From Hofstenia miamia (lineage: Eukaryota; Xenacoelomorpha; Acoela): DNA of 64,000 bases. The notes under the pieces were generated by a model, which worked only from the letters and a program-made list of their open reading frames with translations, did no database searches and was not told the origin of the DNA. This document shows positions 1 to 11,880 of this stretch, in pieces (the first letter of the stretch is position 1; every line of letters begins with the position of its first letter). The stretch is taken from the NCBI GenBank assembly GCA_004352715.1, contig SCFE01000069.1, positions 1,866,364-1,930,363 on the forward strand, in the 5' to 3' direction. Both the position numbers and the translations under genes were made by a program.

Positions 1-921
1 ATCGATCACTTTTTGTAGACATTGGTGCCATGATTAGATCGCGTTATTGTCAAAAAGAGAAATTTGCGTTCAATAAAACCGTCTAATTAGTTTTTAGAAT
101 TTATATGAAACTTTTATTTGATTCAATTGAATGCTACAAGTATAAAATACGAATTACTATTAATAATTGTTGTATATAATGATAGTATTACAATACCATA
201 AATAATAGTTTATCCAGAATAAATTATTTTGTTTAATATTTAGGAATTATAAGAATCTATTAGGGCTTCATTATTACTTGTAATCTACAAGCAGAAAAAG
301 AATTAAATAACCCAAAGTAGTACATTGTCTAAACATTATAGTTTGCAACAAAAATGTAAAACGCAAGTTTAAATTCCTTTAGAACATAAAATAGTCAAAT
401 TTTCACCTTTACTAATATTCTATGAGTGTAAAAGACAAGTTTTACACATTGAATTCTTGCAACCCTGCTCACCAATAACTTTGAGGAGGCTGAAAATATA
501 AAGCATAACGCGTTTCACATGTGACCTTGCTTTTCTTGTAGTCCAAATTATTTTTCCCTTGAATTAAAGTTTTTGGTTTATGTTGCTTGATGAATGAGAT
601 TAAAAAATATTTCCAGGAAAACAGTTTCTGCGGGACCAAAATTGATTTGGTGCTACTCGATTCAGTACCATTTCATTTGTTGTCAGTGCCGTCAAACCCC
701 TTGAAATTTCTAGTTCTAGGTTCCTATAAGATTGCATATCAAATTTTCTACAATATTCTGATATCTGTGGTCAAATTTATTTAATTTATGAGCCCAGTCC
801 AAAATTCATCCCTGCTCCACTAAAATAATTTGTTCGAGGCTTTACTTAAAATGGTGGCGCATTCACAGGGTGTCATAGCAATTGCAAGCACATTGACTCC
901 ACCCATCCACTCTTGTTCACA
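1..921. other. Non-coding stretch, left end of A1
   Basis: I see no gene here. A 65-codon open frame at 587-784 is retained in A2, but flanking non-coding DNA is conserved equally, so this is no evidence of coding. Bases 1-328 are repeated in inverted orientation at 14545-14872. Confidence 0.6.
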
Positions 922-1067
922 TTAAAATGGCAAAGGGGTAAATTTCATCAATTTGTGCATATCCATAAGGCCAAGCTGTCCAGAACACCGCGCAACCCCA
1001 ATATCATATTGAACTATACTTGCATTGTTGGGATGTTCATTGATTGGATCCTCGTCTGATTCAGCCT
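922..1067 (-). CDS. Receptor cytoplasmic tail, A-type terminal exon (A1 copy)
   Basis: On the minus strand an acceptor (attcatag) at 1068-1069 is followed by 146 nt that stay open in phase 1 for 47 complete codons and end in TAA at 922-924. The peptide begins EAESDEDPINEHPNNAS, contains IVQYDIGV with a single tyrosine, and ends MKFTPLPF. It is acidic at the start and lacks a hydrophobic segment, as expected for a cytoplasmic tail. The phase matches the other tail exons upstream on the same strand (7651, 8969, 10559). The A2 copy (29064-29209) is identical over all 146 bases. In A1 no TM or Ig exon lies upstream on this strand; block B1 with its own stop intervenes, so this copy looks orphaned. 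The product family is unrecognised. Splicing is predicted, not shown. Confidence 0.55.
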
Positions 1068-1715
1068 CTATGAATATTAATTATAAAATGTTGTTTTGGC
1101 AGGGTTGAAATTGTTATAAATATGTACTTTAAGCAAATAATAATTGACCTCTAAATCTAGAAAGAAATGTATTCAGTGAACTTCTCCCAAACTAGTAATC
1201 AATGAATGAATTTAAATTTGCAAGGAGTCATGGGCTAGAAAAACCACACTATCGTAAGAATTCAGTGCCATGTTAATTTACTTCTCTCTTTCTACGGTTT
1301 TCAAAATTCTTCGAAAATTTATAGAATTCATCAGGTTTTTGTTAAGTCAAACATTGGAGACTTTTCTCTGCATAACAATTAGTATTTTATGATTATATAT
1401 TTGATTTGAAATTCCAAAGAACCTTTATATAGGCTACATAATAAATTCGGGGTGATAAGACTAAATATAATAATTATGTTGAGGTACAAAAGTGCCATAG
1501 CCAAAATTTAAAGATGCCAAAAATTATATATATATATATACATGTATATATATAAATATAGATATATAGGGAATCTAAATAAAAGGGGTTTTCAAATTTA
1601 GCGCCCTAGTTTGCGATTTCCATAGTATGCAGCGCCTGTTAGGGATATATATATATATATAATATTATCCGAAAATTTTTATATTAAGCTTTTAGAATAT
1701 GGGCCTAATTTCTTG

Positions 1716-1752
<37 letters not shown>

Positions 1753-3565
1753 CATTTCCAAGCAAAAGATCTTAAAACAGTTGCGATTGGGCTGCACAAA
1801 GTGCACCGTCTGGATTTGAAAGCTGATAAATAAATAATAACAGAAAACTGATTATTTTTAACAATTGTAAATTAATTAGTGTTAATGTAACAACTCATTT
1901 GTAGATTTAAAATCTTCTGCATTCGTGTCATTTATGCCACTGGTTTAGAACATAACAGGGGATTAGAGTACCCCTCCCCAATATTGTAGATTTTTAAATG
2001 ATTGAATCACAGCTCTTTGAATGAGATTTAATCGGTATTTGCATTGTAGAATTTCAATTTGGAAGTAGTTATAGTTGAATGACTATTATATTTAATAACA
2101 AATTTCATTACTCAATCAAAAACAAATTATTTAGTCTTTAATTTGGTAGCAAAACTTAACCACTTCTATGAAACTTAGGCATTATTTGTTATACATATTA
2201 ATATGGTGTGCACTAGAAACAACAAAGGATTAAGTACAAAATAGAGATTTTTCAAAAAAACAAGAACGCTAATACTGGTTTTTTTATCATGTGAATACTT
2301 TTACCAAATTTAAAATGTCTTAATCTTTTAATCTTTGTTCTTATAAACTAGCCATGATTGTACACTTACAATAGTGTAAATGTAGTCTCTTTTTGAAAAC
2401 TCATTAGACAGTTCTTCAATAGGAGTTGCATACGTTCATATGTATTTAAATAATTTTTAAAATTCTCTAAGAATGCATAAAATATTAAAATAGCGCACTA
2501 AAATTACTTTTTGCTACTACTAAAATATGTTGAAAAGGAGAATTTTATAAACTTAGGATGCGAATGACTCCTCTAATGACAAGGGTTGAAATTGTAGCTG
2601 CACATGCAACACAGAAGCATTCGAAAAGTTTGGTAGCCATGACAGCAATTTAGTATCGATTCTCTTTTCACTTCCTCCACTTTTATTAAAATCAAGGAGC
2701 AAAACGCAAGTTTCAGAATGAAAAACAGCTTTTTATAAATATCAGTGGAGCATTCCACTCTAAAAACTGACAACATTGCCTAAGTACTATTCGACATGCG
2801 GAGAGTTTTCTTAATGAAACTTGATGACTTTTCTTAAGAACTACTGGACGTCCTCAGTCCTATTGAAAATTTCTACATATCAGCATATTTTTGAATGATA
2901 TTGTTTTACAATCGAGGGTATGTTCTTCCAATTTTTGCAAAATCTATTGTTATTGTCAGTTTGAAAAAAGTAAGGAAAATAACCCAGAAAACTAAGTTCG
3001 ATATTATAGGAATTAATTCTAATGTATAAATCATCAACTGCAAACCCCAATGTTAAGTATGTTTAAAAAATTCTGAAAATGTTCAGATTTGATAATATAA
3101 TACTGATATGAGGAACATTTGGCCAAAATTTCGTTTTTATAACCTAATACAATCTAGTATTTCATAGGGAAAGAAAATGTTGGGTTACCAACATCAGCAA
3201 AATATTTAAGTAAGTCTGCTCTATATGAACATTGGAGTTACCAATACTCAGCAGCAGATTTTACTTCATTTATGTTTGGGGGTGCAATGCACCCCGTGGC
3301 TGCGGCACTGAGGTACAAATGCATTCCGTCATAACATATATTTTTAGATCTGTTATCAACTGATAGGAATTTTCATGATGTCATGAGCTATATCTTTCCC
3401 TCAAAATATTTTTTGGGTAGGGGATTGTAAAAATATATTAAATTAGTGACATTGTTTATGAATTCAGTGTTAACAATCAGTTTACATTTGCTCATATAAA
3501 CAAATCCAGGTCCTATCCTAAATGAAACTGAAATTGAACTCAAATTAAAAAACTATTGTGATAAC
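1068..3565. other. Non-coding, including about 2.07 kb present only in A1
   Basis: About 1501-3565 has no counterpart in A2, where the flanks are joined by roughly 15 bases. It holds two TA microsatellite tracts (near 1640 and 1714-1750) and a short perfect inverted repeat at 3279-3295 (8-bp arms, 1-bp centre). I see no open frame worth calling and no terminal inverted repeats at its edges. Confidence 0.55.
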
Positions 3566-3570
3566 TTCAA

Positions 3571-3599
<29 letters not shown>

Positions 3600-3601
<2 letters not shown>

Positions 3602-4770
3602 GTTGATCTTTCGAAATCCGAGCCGACAAAGTCTAATTGGTGCAATTATGAAAGATCAAAAAACGTAATTAAGCAAGAAGGAACAAAAAATTTAACTAAA
3701 GCTCGACAAAATTCTTTAATCAATTAAATTCTACTCGAGAAAAATGGCGATACGTCTATAAATTTATTAGAAAATCTAAAGGTCTTTCATCCGAAATAAA
3801 TGAATTCAACATTAATACTACGACTTTAACCGACAAAACTCAAATACTAAATCATTCAAATTCAACATTCAGAGAACTTGGAAAATCAATTTCTTAACTT
3901 ATAAGAAAAAACAAAATTCTGGCAATCTCAAACAATCAAAACAATTTTCTTTTAGACTTGCTACAATTAATGAATTAGAAAAAAATTGTTAAGAAACTTT
4001 ATACGAACAAATCAACTGCTTCTTATAATCTCCCATTTTTTATTATTAAACATTTTTTTCCTATTTTTGGAGAACAATTGTTAGTCGCATTTAATCAATG
4101 CATTATTGATTGTGAATTTCCAGACTTACTAAAAAATCAGATATAACTCCTATATATAAAAAAGGTGACAACTTAAACGCAAAAAATTACAGCTCCATTT
4201 GTTTTACTCATCCTTTCAGAAAATTCTTTGAAAAACTATTGTATGTTCAAATAAATGCATTCCTATAATCTGAAAACATTCTATCGCAAAAACAATTTGG
4301 GTTTTGAAATATCCATAGCACCCAAAACGCAATTCTATCTATTACTCAAAAAATAAAGTCTGATATATCTTATAATAAATGCAGTGTTGTCTCATTATTA
4401 GATTAAGTAAGACATTAAATTCCATGAATTTTGATAGTTTGCAAAATAAGCTTGTAAATCATAATTTTGGTGATAATTTCAATCTTATTTAAATTAAAAT
4501 CTCTAGAAAAACATCTCTCCTTTTCCTTAATGAATATATCAAATTGAATGAGCTATCACAAAAATTTCTGTCTTTAGATAAAAATTCTATTGCCTTTCAT
4601 CACATATCAATTAAATTGTGGAATAATTTAGATTATGAAACGCGAATAGAAAAAAACTATAAAAAATTTAGAAAAAAATTGAAGCAGTTTCTTCTAATAA
4701 AACAATATACATTAGGGGACGGTAATACACTTCATGCATTCGAAACATACATCCAACATTGAGAAACTAA
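3600..4770 (+). pseudogene. Decayed LINE (non-LTR retrotransposon) ORF2 fragment, A1 copy
   Basis: The plus strand reads, with stops and frameshifts, as a LINE ORF2. First comes a linker typical of the endonuclease to RT junction (KWRYVYKFIRKSKGLSSE near 3745). Next is an RT segment (ITPIYKKGDNLNAKNY near 4140, then FEKLLYVQINAFL, QKQFGF and IHSTQNA). Last is the C-terminal signature IKLWNNLDYETR...FRKKLKQFLLIKQ at 4605-4710. An internal part of RT is deleted between about 4480 and 4500. The sister copy at 29701-30895 lacks a different internal segment, so both derive from a longer element. The Jockey/CR1-like C-terminus supports a non-LTR assignment; the clade is not certain. It is not functional. 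Confidence 0.8.
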
Positions 4771-6760
4771 ACAAACATTGATTATATTAGTAAACAGTTT
4801 TTTGCTTTCATTTTGGAAGCGTCTGGTTACTTTTGTTACACCCTGTATATTGTACATATTAATTTGTAGTTAAATATTTGTTTATATTTTATTTTTCTTT
4901 TGTCACGTGTTAGTTTGTAGATATTTGTATACATATATTGCGCAATAAATTTGCTTTGAATCTTATATTTTTTATAATTGTATTGAGATTACAAAAACAG
5001 TTTCAAAAACTCATTTATTACGTTTACAAATTTCAATGCAATGTGGCTAAGTTCGTCATAATGACGTAAGACGCATTTGCCGCACAAGGTCGCAAAATGA
5101 ATGTACAAAATTTCGTCATTTGTATATTCATGATCACATTCAGTGGAATCTAAGTATGAAAGTTGTTAAATTATATTCATTATTTTAAAAATTAATTATT
5201 GGATGTGCAAACCAAATCTGACAACAAAACACATGAAAATCATATTAACCCTATTTATGCCCGGGGATGGATTCCGCCACTTTGATGGATTTTTGCGCAT
5301 ACTTTTTTGTACAACTTCCACTGCCTCAATTTTCCGTGACTTTTCATATTTTTTACTACTGAGTTGAACTACGTTGATTTCATTATGTTTCGTGTTGTGG
5401 TTTTTCTGCAACAATGGTTTTGTATGAGGTCACATATTTCATGTAATGTTTTTGACGCCTGTCTGTGATCATATTGGACTTTGAAAAGCGTTTCTATTGT
5501 TCTAATTTGCCTTGACCTTCACTTTTGTGAGCATCTGAAATTAATTTTATAAGTTATATGTATATTTTCCCAATTTTTTCAAATAATATAACAATGAAAA
5601 CAATGGAATACAATAGAAAACAATATTAAATAAAAAATCATGTTTTTTATAAAAAATGTTTCACCTTTTATCAGTGCTGCTCAGTTCAATGAGATACTTA
5701 GAAACTTTTTCTTTCGTTTTGAATGATTTGTTGTATTCAAATACATAATAGTTTATTCTAAGTGGATGCATCAGACTTTATAAGAAAACCTAAGAATCTA
5801 GTTATAGGAGTCTCATTTGGTCATGGCGAAGACCATGTTTAAGTCCATTGTTCAATTGTACTTTTACTTTACCTTGACCTCTCTGAGCAAAAATTAAATC
5901 TTTCCTACTTCAGGAACAAAAAATCCACTTTTGAGTGTATAGAAAATTTCCAAATAACATGATTTTTGAAGGCACCATCATGAAAACCACTTATTGTGGC
6001 CAACTGCAAGTATCTACGGATTTTTTCTCTTTAAATCAAATCCAAATGAGCAAGACTACCTCTTGACCAAGTTTCATTTAAATTGGATTATTAGAACCAG
6101 AGTTATAAAGGTTGGTAGGATAGCCCCGGTATTACACCTACCAAAAAAGCCCAGTATATATAGGGTTATTGAACTTATTGTTGATAGTATATACAAAACT
6201 AGAAATTCTAAATTAGTTCATGTTTTGAACTCCAATTTCGTTTTGAAAAAAATTTAGAACTAGGGATTTATATACTTGAAAGAATAAAAATTGGAATTTA
6301 ATGAATATAATGACTTCATAGTTTTTCATTTAAATTTTAAAAAATCACAAAAAAGTTAAAACATAATAAAACAAATGAAGATTAAAAAAGCTGGAATCAT
6401 ATTTTGGGGTTCCAATAAACGATTCCTGAAAAAATGTATATATGTTTATGATTAAAGTTTGCAACTTATGACAAAATAAAAGCTATTTTCAAATAATGTT
6501 TGCTCCTGAATGTCTATAATTATAAAAATATTTTATTTAAGAATTTTTCCTAGAAAAGGAATAGCTGTTTTATAACAGTTTGGCGTACTTCTATATTTCT
6601 ACTATATATCTTTAGATAGCCATTACTCTGCCAATTCTTATCAAATTCCTTAGCTCTTTTCACCATTCTTTAGAGCTCCTTTGGTTCTATATCCTAATGT
6701 TTCATATATATTTGTAATTACTATTCCCTTTCGTTATTAATTTATAATAACTTTATTTAT
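4771..6760. other. Non-coding part of A1 (probable intron)
   Basis: There are small open frames at 5196-5414 (minus) and 5994-6257 (plus), both retained in A2. Because the surrounding DNA is equally conserved and neither resembles a known protein or carries splice-compatible borders, I do not call them. Several phrases built on 'ccttgacct' recur (near 520, 5510 and 5870), suggesting an old dispersed repeat. Confidence 0.5.
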
Positions 6761-6761
6761 A

Positions 6762-7085
6762 GGGGTTTTCGACTATATCAACTGACAGATTTCGGAATGC
6801 TATACCTATGCTAGTTTTGACCTTATGGATTAGGTTTATATATCAAAATGTAGAAAACCTCTAGCTCCATGTAAAACTATTTATTTTTTTTGGATTTATC
6901 AACTCTCATTCAATCGCATTAGCCAATAAAAATTGTCAATTTTTATAATATGTTTCATTAAACCTGTTTTGACTATATTAACTGACGCATTTTGGAACCC
7001 TATTCCTCCGTGAGTTTCTAACTTATGGTTACATATCAAAATGTACACAATTACTAGCTCTATGTGAAACTATTTTTTTATTTTA
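6762..7085. repeat. Diverged two-unit tandem repeat (about 200-bp period)
   Basis: Unit 1 (about 6762-6900) and unit 2 (about 6960-7085) share, in order, a phrase 'gactatatcaactgac', then 'tttcggaa' or 'tttggaa', then 'tatatcaaaatgtag' or 'acatatcaaaatgtac', then 'agctc(c/t)atgt(a/g)aaact'. They have clearly diverged. The same pair occurs in A2 (about 32837-33160), so the duplication predates the A1/A2 split. Confidence 0.65.
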
Positions 7086-7650
7086 TAATTTGATAAAAAT
7101 GAAATGATAGCAATTCCTAAAGAATATATAGACAGACGATGAAAAGAATCTTTACTTCTATATTAAAATGCTCTTTTCATCAGGTTATTTGATGCGGAGG
7201 GTTTGAAAACAAAATATTCTCATTCAGAATTGATATTGCAAGCATAAAGTCAATGTCTGAATTAGTTCAAAACAAAAGTAAAATTTGCAAACCTATTACA
7301 AATATACTTACATATATACAGGTGGTCATTTCACTAAAATGATTTTGACAGATTAGACATGAGAAATTGTAACAAAATTTCAGCAATTATGATAATATTT
7401 TGAAAGTATAAAATTTGGAAATTGGAAAAAAGTTTGAGTTTTAGTAAAATTTCAATGTTTTAAAATGTGAGATTGTTGGTTTTTGATAATGAAACCTATG
7501 AAATATTTCTCAATGCATTAAAAAATTTAGCAATTCAACTACTAAAATTCATGCTCAATATAAGCTTACCTGAAGAATTTATTCTAGAATCTCAATTAAT
7601 TAATTCCAAAGTATATTTAATTTTTATAGTTTCCTAAAGTTTAAATATAC
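7086..7650. other. Non-coding (probable intron)
   Basis: AT-rich sequence with no supported gene. Short AG...GT intervals at about 7325 and 7571 were considered as mini-exons, but both contain a stop in phase 1. Confidence 0.5.
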
Positions 7651-7680
7651 CTGCTTGCATAGAACAATTTTCTTTTAGAT
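7651..7680 (-). CDS. Receptor tail mini-exon, degenerate motif KENCSMQAG (A1)
   Basis: On the minus strand, acceptor tttatttag, then 30 nt, then donor gtatat. In phase 1 it reads (G)DLKENCSMQA(G). This aligns with the other tail mini-exons (KENAYATTTG, EENPYATTIG, DENTYTNATG) but has Ser-Met where they have Tyr-Ala/Thr, so the tyrosine is lost. The length is a multiple of three with the same phase. The A2 copy at 33723-33752 is identical. A 30-nt exon is easy to find by chance in AT-rich DNA; the case rests on the motif alignment. Confidence 0.4.
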
Positions 7681-8968
7681 CTAAATAAATGTTAAATTAA
7701 TAATTAAATAAAAAGTAATACATAGGGTTAATCATGAAAATAGTATTTTCTTATATATTAGTTTACCACATTATTTCTTTAAAATTGTAAGTTTAAATTT
7801 TATCATTGAAATATGCAAAATTTCATTGATGCATTACTGATAAAGTGTTAAATTGAAGCAGACGTATTTATGCATGAAATAGATTTCACAGGAGTTAACA
7901 AATATTCACAAATAAAATAAACTCAAATTGTTCATAAACAAATGACATGTAATTCAAATGTGTGGAATGAAAAGAAGTTACTTCTTACATTTAATTGAAT
8001 TTTGTATTATGAATTATATAGGAATAAATTATGCAGCATTTTAAAAAAGGTTAGGCACTATTTAAGAATTTACTGTGTTAATACTCCATTTATATAATAT
8101 TTTTAAATATATTTCCAAGTCCAATCAAAATTCAAATTTTTAACTATATTTATAATGAACACCATTATCTTTGCAACATTGTTATGCAAGAATTCTTTGT
8201 ATATATAAATTAATGGAATTTCAATGAAATCTGCTCTTAGATGGGAACTTTTAAAGATGCGTAGTTTACAAATACTGGATTAATTCACTAGCTCTATACA
8301 CCATTATGTATGATTTGTAAAACTGATAAATAAATAATAGTGTAGACCATTCCCTGCGTAATATTGAATTGGCAAATGTATTTTTTTATTAATTTTTAAG
8401 AAAATTGAAAGTATGAAGATTTTTCTTAAGGTTTATTACATGTTATACAAATCCTTGTAATCCAAATCAAAGTAATGTCCACAAATTTCTTAGAATACTT
8501 TCAGCTTAATTTCAATGAGGTCTAGACTGATAATTTATTTATTTGAAAACAGATAAATAATGCAATGCAGTAATGTTTTTATTGATGAAAATTGTGCTTG
8601 TATATTAATGTATGTAAAATATTAATGGATTTCTCCAACCTTAAAATATAATTTTTGTAAGCCATCTTATATTATTTTATACAATTTTAAAATTATTTAA
8701 TTTTATGTTTTCAAACCATTAAAGCAATTGTTGAAAATAGACATTTATAGCCAAAAGCAATGCATTTATTTTAAAAAGATCATGAAATATTATTTACTAT
8801 TCAAAAATTTCATTAAAAAATAAGATCAAGAAAATCACTAATTGAGTTCATGTGAAATGATGGGATAAATTGCAGGTAAAATTACACTTAAAATCAATTG
8901 CAATTTTGTGTTTGTTAATATAATTTTAAATATTCAAAGAAATAGCACACTGAATATGTAATAAATAC

Positions 8969-9025
8969 CAATTGTAGTTGCATAGGGGTTTTCTTCTTTA
9001 ATCCCAGGTTTTTGAGAATATAATT
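8969..9025 (-). CDS. Receptor tail mini-exon, motif EENPYATTIG (A1)
   Basis: On the minus strand, acceptor atattgtttag, then 57 nt, then donor gtatttat. Phase 1 in and out. It reads LYSQKPGIKEENPYATTI(G), giving two tyrosines, one inside the shared motif. The motif ends exactly at the donor, as in the exons at 10559 and 37562, which suggests the mini-exons arose by exon duplication. The A2 copy (35078-35134) is identical. The likely role is a docking site in the cytoplasmic tail of the Ig receptor; this is inferred. Confidence 0.6.
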
Positions 9026-9807
9026 CTAAACAATATTATAAATATTATAAATTCACTTAGCACTTCTTAAATATGCAAAAAGAGTGATAATATATAAATA
9101 ATGTAATGGAAAAATAGCAATAATAATCACTTAATATTAATTGCATATATGTCATAAGTATGCAAAAATTAAAAATTTAAAAATATTTGTATCTTAAAAT
9201 ATTGTAGAACAGAAAAACATATGAATATGAAAAATATTTTATTTTATTGAAGCTGTACACTAAAAAGTTAACAATTTTTAGGAGAAATTGCCAATTTTTG
9301 AGAAAAGTATAGCAACATGTCAGTTTGTGATTACATTCCCAGTTATACTAAAGCCTATTCAAATATAAAATAAACTCTAAGTACAAAAATAATTGAAATC
9401 ATGCATATTCTTAAAATATGTTAATAGCATTTTGAAATATTATTGTGGCATAATGAATTCGTGGAACTTTCATTACTTCAGTTATTGCAATTTCAATATT
9501 AATCTTATGAATTTATTTCAAATGTAATTTGGCCAAATTAAGTGGTGCTATTTATATTTTAGTTTAAATTTCTGCTAATTTTGAATCACAGTAAAATTGT
9601 AGCAGAAGCCGATTTTGTACCTGCCAGCAGTTTGCCTATATTTTCTATGGTATTATTTGTTTACTTATACTGGTTAACTTTTGAATATATATCCGAGTAT
9701 TGGTAATTTATTTTTCTTCAGGTTATCCTCAGTAAATTCGTTTTTCTTTTATTTTCTTTGACTTATACTTTTATTAAAATACGTGTTTCTAATTCTCTAA
9801 CTGCGTT

Positions 9808-9857
9808 GTTAAAGGGCACCCAGATGGTGGACGAATTGACTGGCATGTCCCTTTAAC
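9808..9857. other. Imperfect hairpin in a locally GC-richer island
   Basis: GTTAAAGGG at 9808-9816 pairs with CCCTTTAAC at 9849-9857 around a loop of about 32 nt, extended by AC/GT pairing. The stem is retained in A2 (near 35920-35970). It could be the end of an old mobile element or a structured RNA segment; I cannot decide. Confidence 0.35.
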
Positions 9858-9904
9858 TAGGTTAGGTGTACTGCTGGGGCTTTTGTACTGCTTGTCATTC
9901 ATAA

Positions 9905-10177
9905 TGAAAATCGTTATTATTGATTTCACCTATATTGCACAAGATGAGAAACGCACCAAGCTTGGATTATTTTACTTAGCACTTAGGTTCACCACTTGCA
10001 CCCAAGAGTTAGGGCTTCATACTTCTTAATCTAATTAGGAGTCTAGTCTTATACGACTGTTCTAAAAGGTTATCTGTATCAGGTTGGCCAAGATTGGCCG
10101 CTTTTCCCTAAAATAATCTCCTGTTTACTTTTAATTTTTATTGGGATAGGTTATAATAGCAGGAGGAGTTAGTTAAT
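9905..10177. repeat. Dispersed repeat R1 (A1 copy)
   Basis: The interval resembles, at roughly 70% by eye, the reverse complement of 41127-41385, with aligned landmarks: 'gattttcacntatattg', 'gaaacgcac', 'ttaggttcacnacttgcac', 'gggataggntata' and terminal 'agcaggaggagt'. A third copy at 36010-36284 is simply the A2 duplicate. No RNA polymerase III boxes or coding frame were evident. It is probably a SINE or MITE family. Confidence 0.6.
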
Positions 10178-10558
10178 TATTTGTAGCATTGGTCCATCAA
10201 CGAATTAATAAGATAGATTAGTAGAAATGCATGCTGATTTTTCACCAATGCCATATTATATATAACCACGCAGAATATTAATAAATTATATATTAGAAAT
10301 TTATGCATTTTAATTGAGGGCATGTAGAGTATAAATTTCAAATATAATAACATTGAAAGAATTTTGTGAATACTAATTATTTCTAATCTCGATTTTTCAT
10401 TTAAAAATTATGTACTAGCAGTCTCAGATTAATTCTTGCAACTTTGTACTGTGAATTAGTGTATATATTTCAAAATTTGTTAACATTGATAGAACTAAAA
10501 AGATTAAATTTTATGCAAATTTAAACTAAAATTAAGTTTTTGAAAACAATTAAAATAC

Positions 10559-10612
10559 CTGTTGTAGTTGCATAGGCGTTTTCTTTTGAAATGCCGTCCT
10601 TGAGCACACCAC
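10559..10612 (-). CDS. Receptor tail mini-exon, motif KENAYATTTG (A1)
   Basis: On the minus strand, donor gtatttt follows 54 nt preceded by tttagtag. In phase 1 the exon reads GVLKDGISKENAYATTT(G). The acceptor is a tandem NAGNAG (tttag|tag|), so use of the first AG would add one codon without changing frame. The A2 copy (36664-36717) differs at one base, changing the codon after the first glycine from GGT to GAT. Same phase and motif position as the exons at 8969 and 37562. Confidence 0.6.
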
Positions 10613-11401
10613 CTACTAAATTTATTTAAAATTGATATCCATGATTGAAAAAAAATATTTCAATAAATAACAATTATTTTCAAGTAAAAACTTTAAATAA
10701 TTTTTAGACAATCAGAATAGATATAAAATAATAATGGAATTTTGATTAGATAGTGTTTAGTAAAATTATGGTGTGACATTGAATGCTTGGAAGTCTATAT
10801 GTCTGAAAGAAGTAAATTTAAAAATTTCAAAGAATTAGAACATTTCCCAAATATTCAAGAATGCAAAAATATTCTGAAATTTAATGCTTGCTGCTTCCAA
10901 AGTTAAGCATTTGAAGAATTAAAATGGCACTGGCTCTGCTTCAATTGACGTTATAACAAGCATACAAAATAAACATTGTATGCTCTTGCAGTGAGTGTGG
11001 TGCTTAAAAGCAGATAATAATCTGGAAAATTTATTCATCAACTTTAGAGAACTTTCCACAGATTTGCAAAATTTTGCATAAGACTTCATACTCCAAAAAT
11101 TTACCAAACATATCCCAAATGTTTAACAAAAAATTGAACTAATGACCTGAGTAACATTAAATTGCTAATATTTTCTCAATAAATTTTTACTTTTAGAAAC
11201 ATTATTCTCACTTTTGGTTTAACTTAAACTTTTCATCAATACTTACTTCAAATAGAAAGCAAATTCATATGAAACACGAGAGTGATATTTTAAGTATCTG
11301 CGTCTTGATAGTTGATCTACAGTCTGTTCCATAAGTCCATACGTTTCAAATTACTACTTATATATGTAATTATATATATATATAAATGCATATATATATA
11401 T

Positions 11402-11840
11402 ATAGGAAAAAATTGTAGAAATTTTTTAAAGTCATAATCATATATTACAAATATGTACACATTGTTTTTTAAAATCTTTATGTAAATGCATTTACAAAGC
11501 GGATTTGCACAAAGTATTTAATAAGGTTTTTCCTTGTACACAGCAATCACTTCAACAAAGTGCTCCTCTACAATTGGGAATTCAGGAAATCTTGGATATT
11601 TATTCTTTATGAACACGAACGGTGGATCATATTCACAATCATCTAATATAGTGCTTAAAATACCAAGAAGAATACTAAAATTGGAAAACATTAAAATTTC
11701 ATTCGCTGGAAGTGTGAATTTTAGACTGAATTAATTTTTTATATATTGTGAATATTTATTTTGCCTTTACTTGAAATTTAGAAGTAAAAAGCTCTGAGCA
11801 AATTGTATAAAAAATCAAAGGAAAACAGCAGTTCTTTCTG

Positions 11841-11880
<40 letters not shown>

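Larger units (their letters stand above)
1..11322. repeat. Segmental duplication block A1
   Basis: Bases 140-11322 match 28285-37430 (A2) in the same orientation with near identity over kilobases, including intergenic DNA. The coordinate offset is 28142 near base 587 and 26074 near base 5994. The difference is about 2.07 kb present only here (about 1501-3565). Homology stops at about 11322, where A1 runs on into an unrelated TA-rich stretch while A2 runs on toward the TM exon of the D1 receptor. The first 328 bases are also present inverted at 14545-14872. The block carries four receptor tail exons on the minus strand, a dead LINE and a dispersed repeat. Confidence 0.9.

Noticed and set aside
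587-784. 65-codon open frame, repeated at 28729-28926
   Set aside because: Conserved, but so is all flanking DNA; no splice logic, no recognisable motif.
3279-3295. Perfect GC-rich palindrome as a possible regulatory site
   Set aside because: Single occurrence, in the segment missing from A2; no neighbouring gene start.
5994-6257. 87-codon open frame, repeated at 32068-32331
   Set aside because: Low-complexity match to an old dispersed repeat, likely intronic; only one substitution site seen, so no coding signal can be judged.
7571-7584. 14-nt AG...GT interval considered as a tail exon
   Set aside because: Length not a multiple of three and phase 1 gives an immediate stop; such intervals are expected by chance in AT-rich DNA.
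10919-11107. Open frame on minus strand, longer in A2 (36945-37217)
   Set aside because: Length differs because of a stop in A1; lies between predicted tail exons and lacks phase-1 borders.
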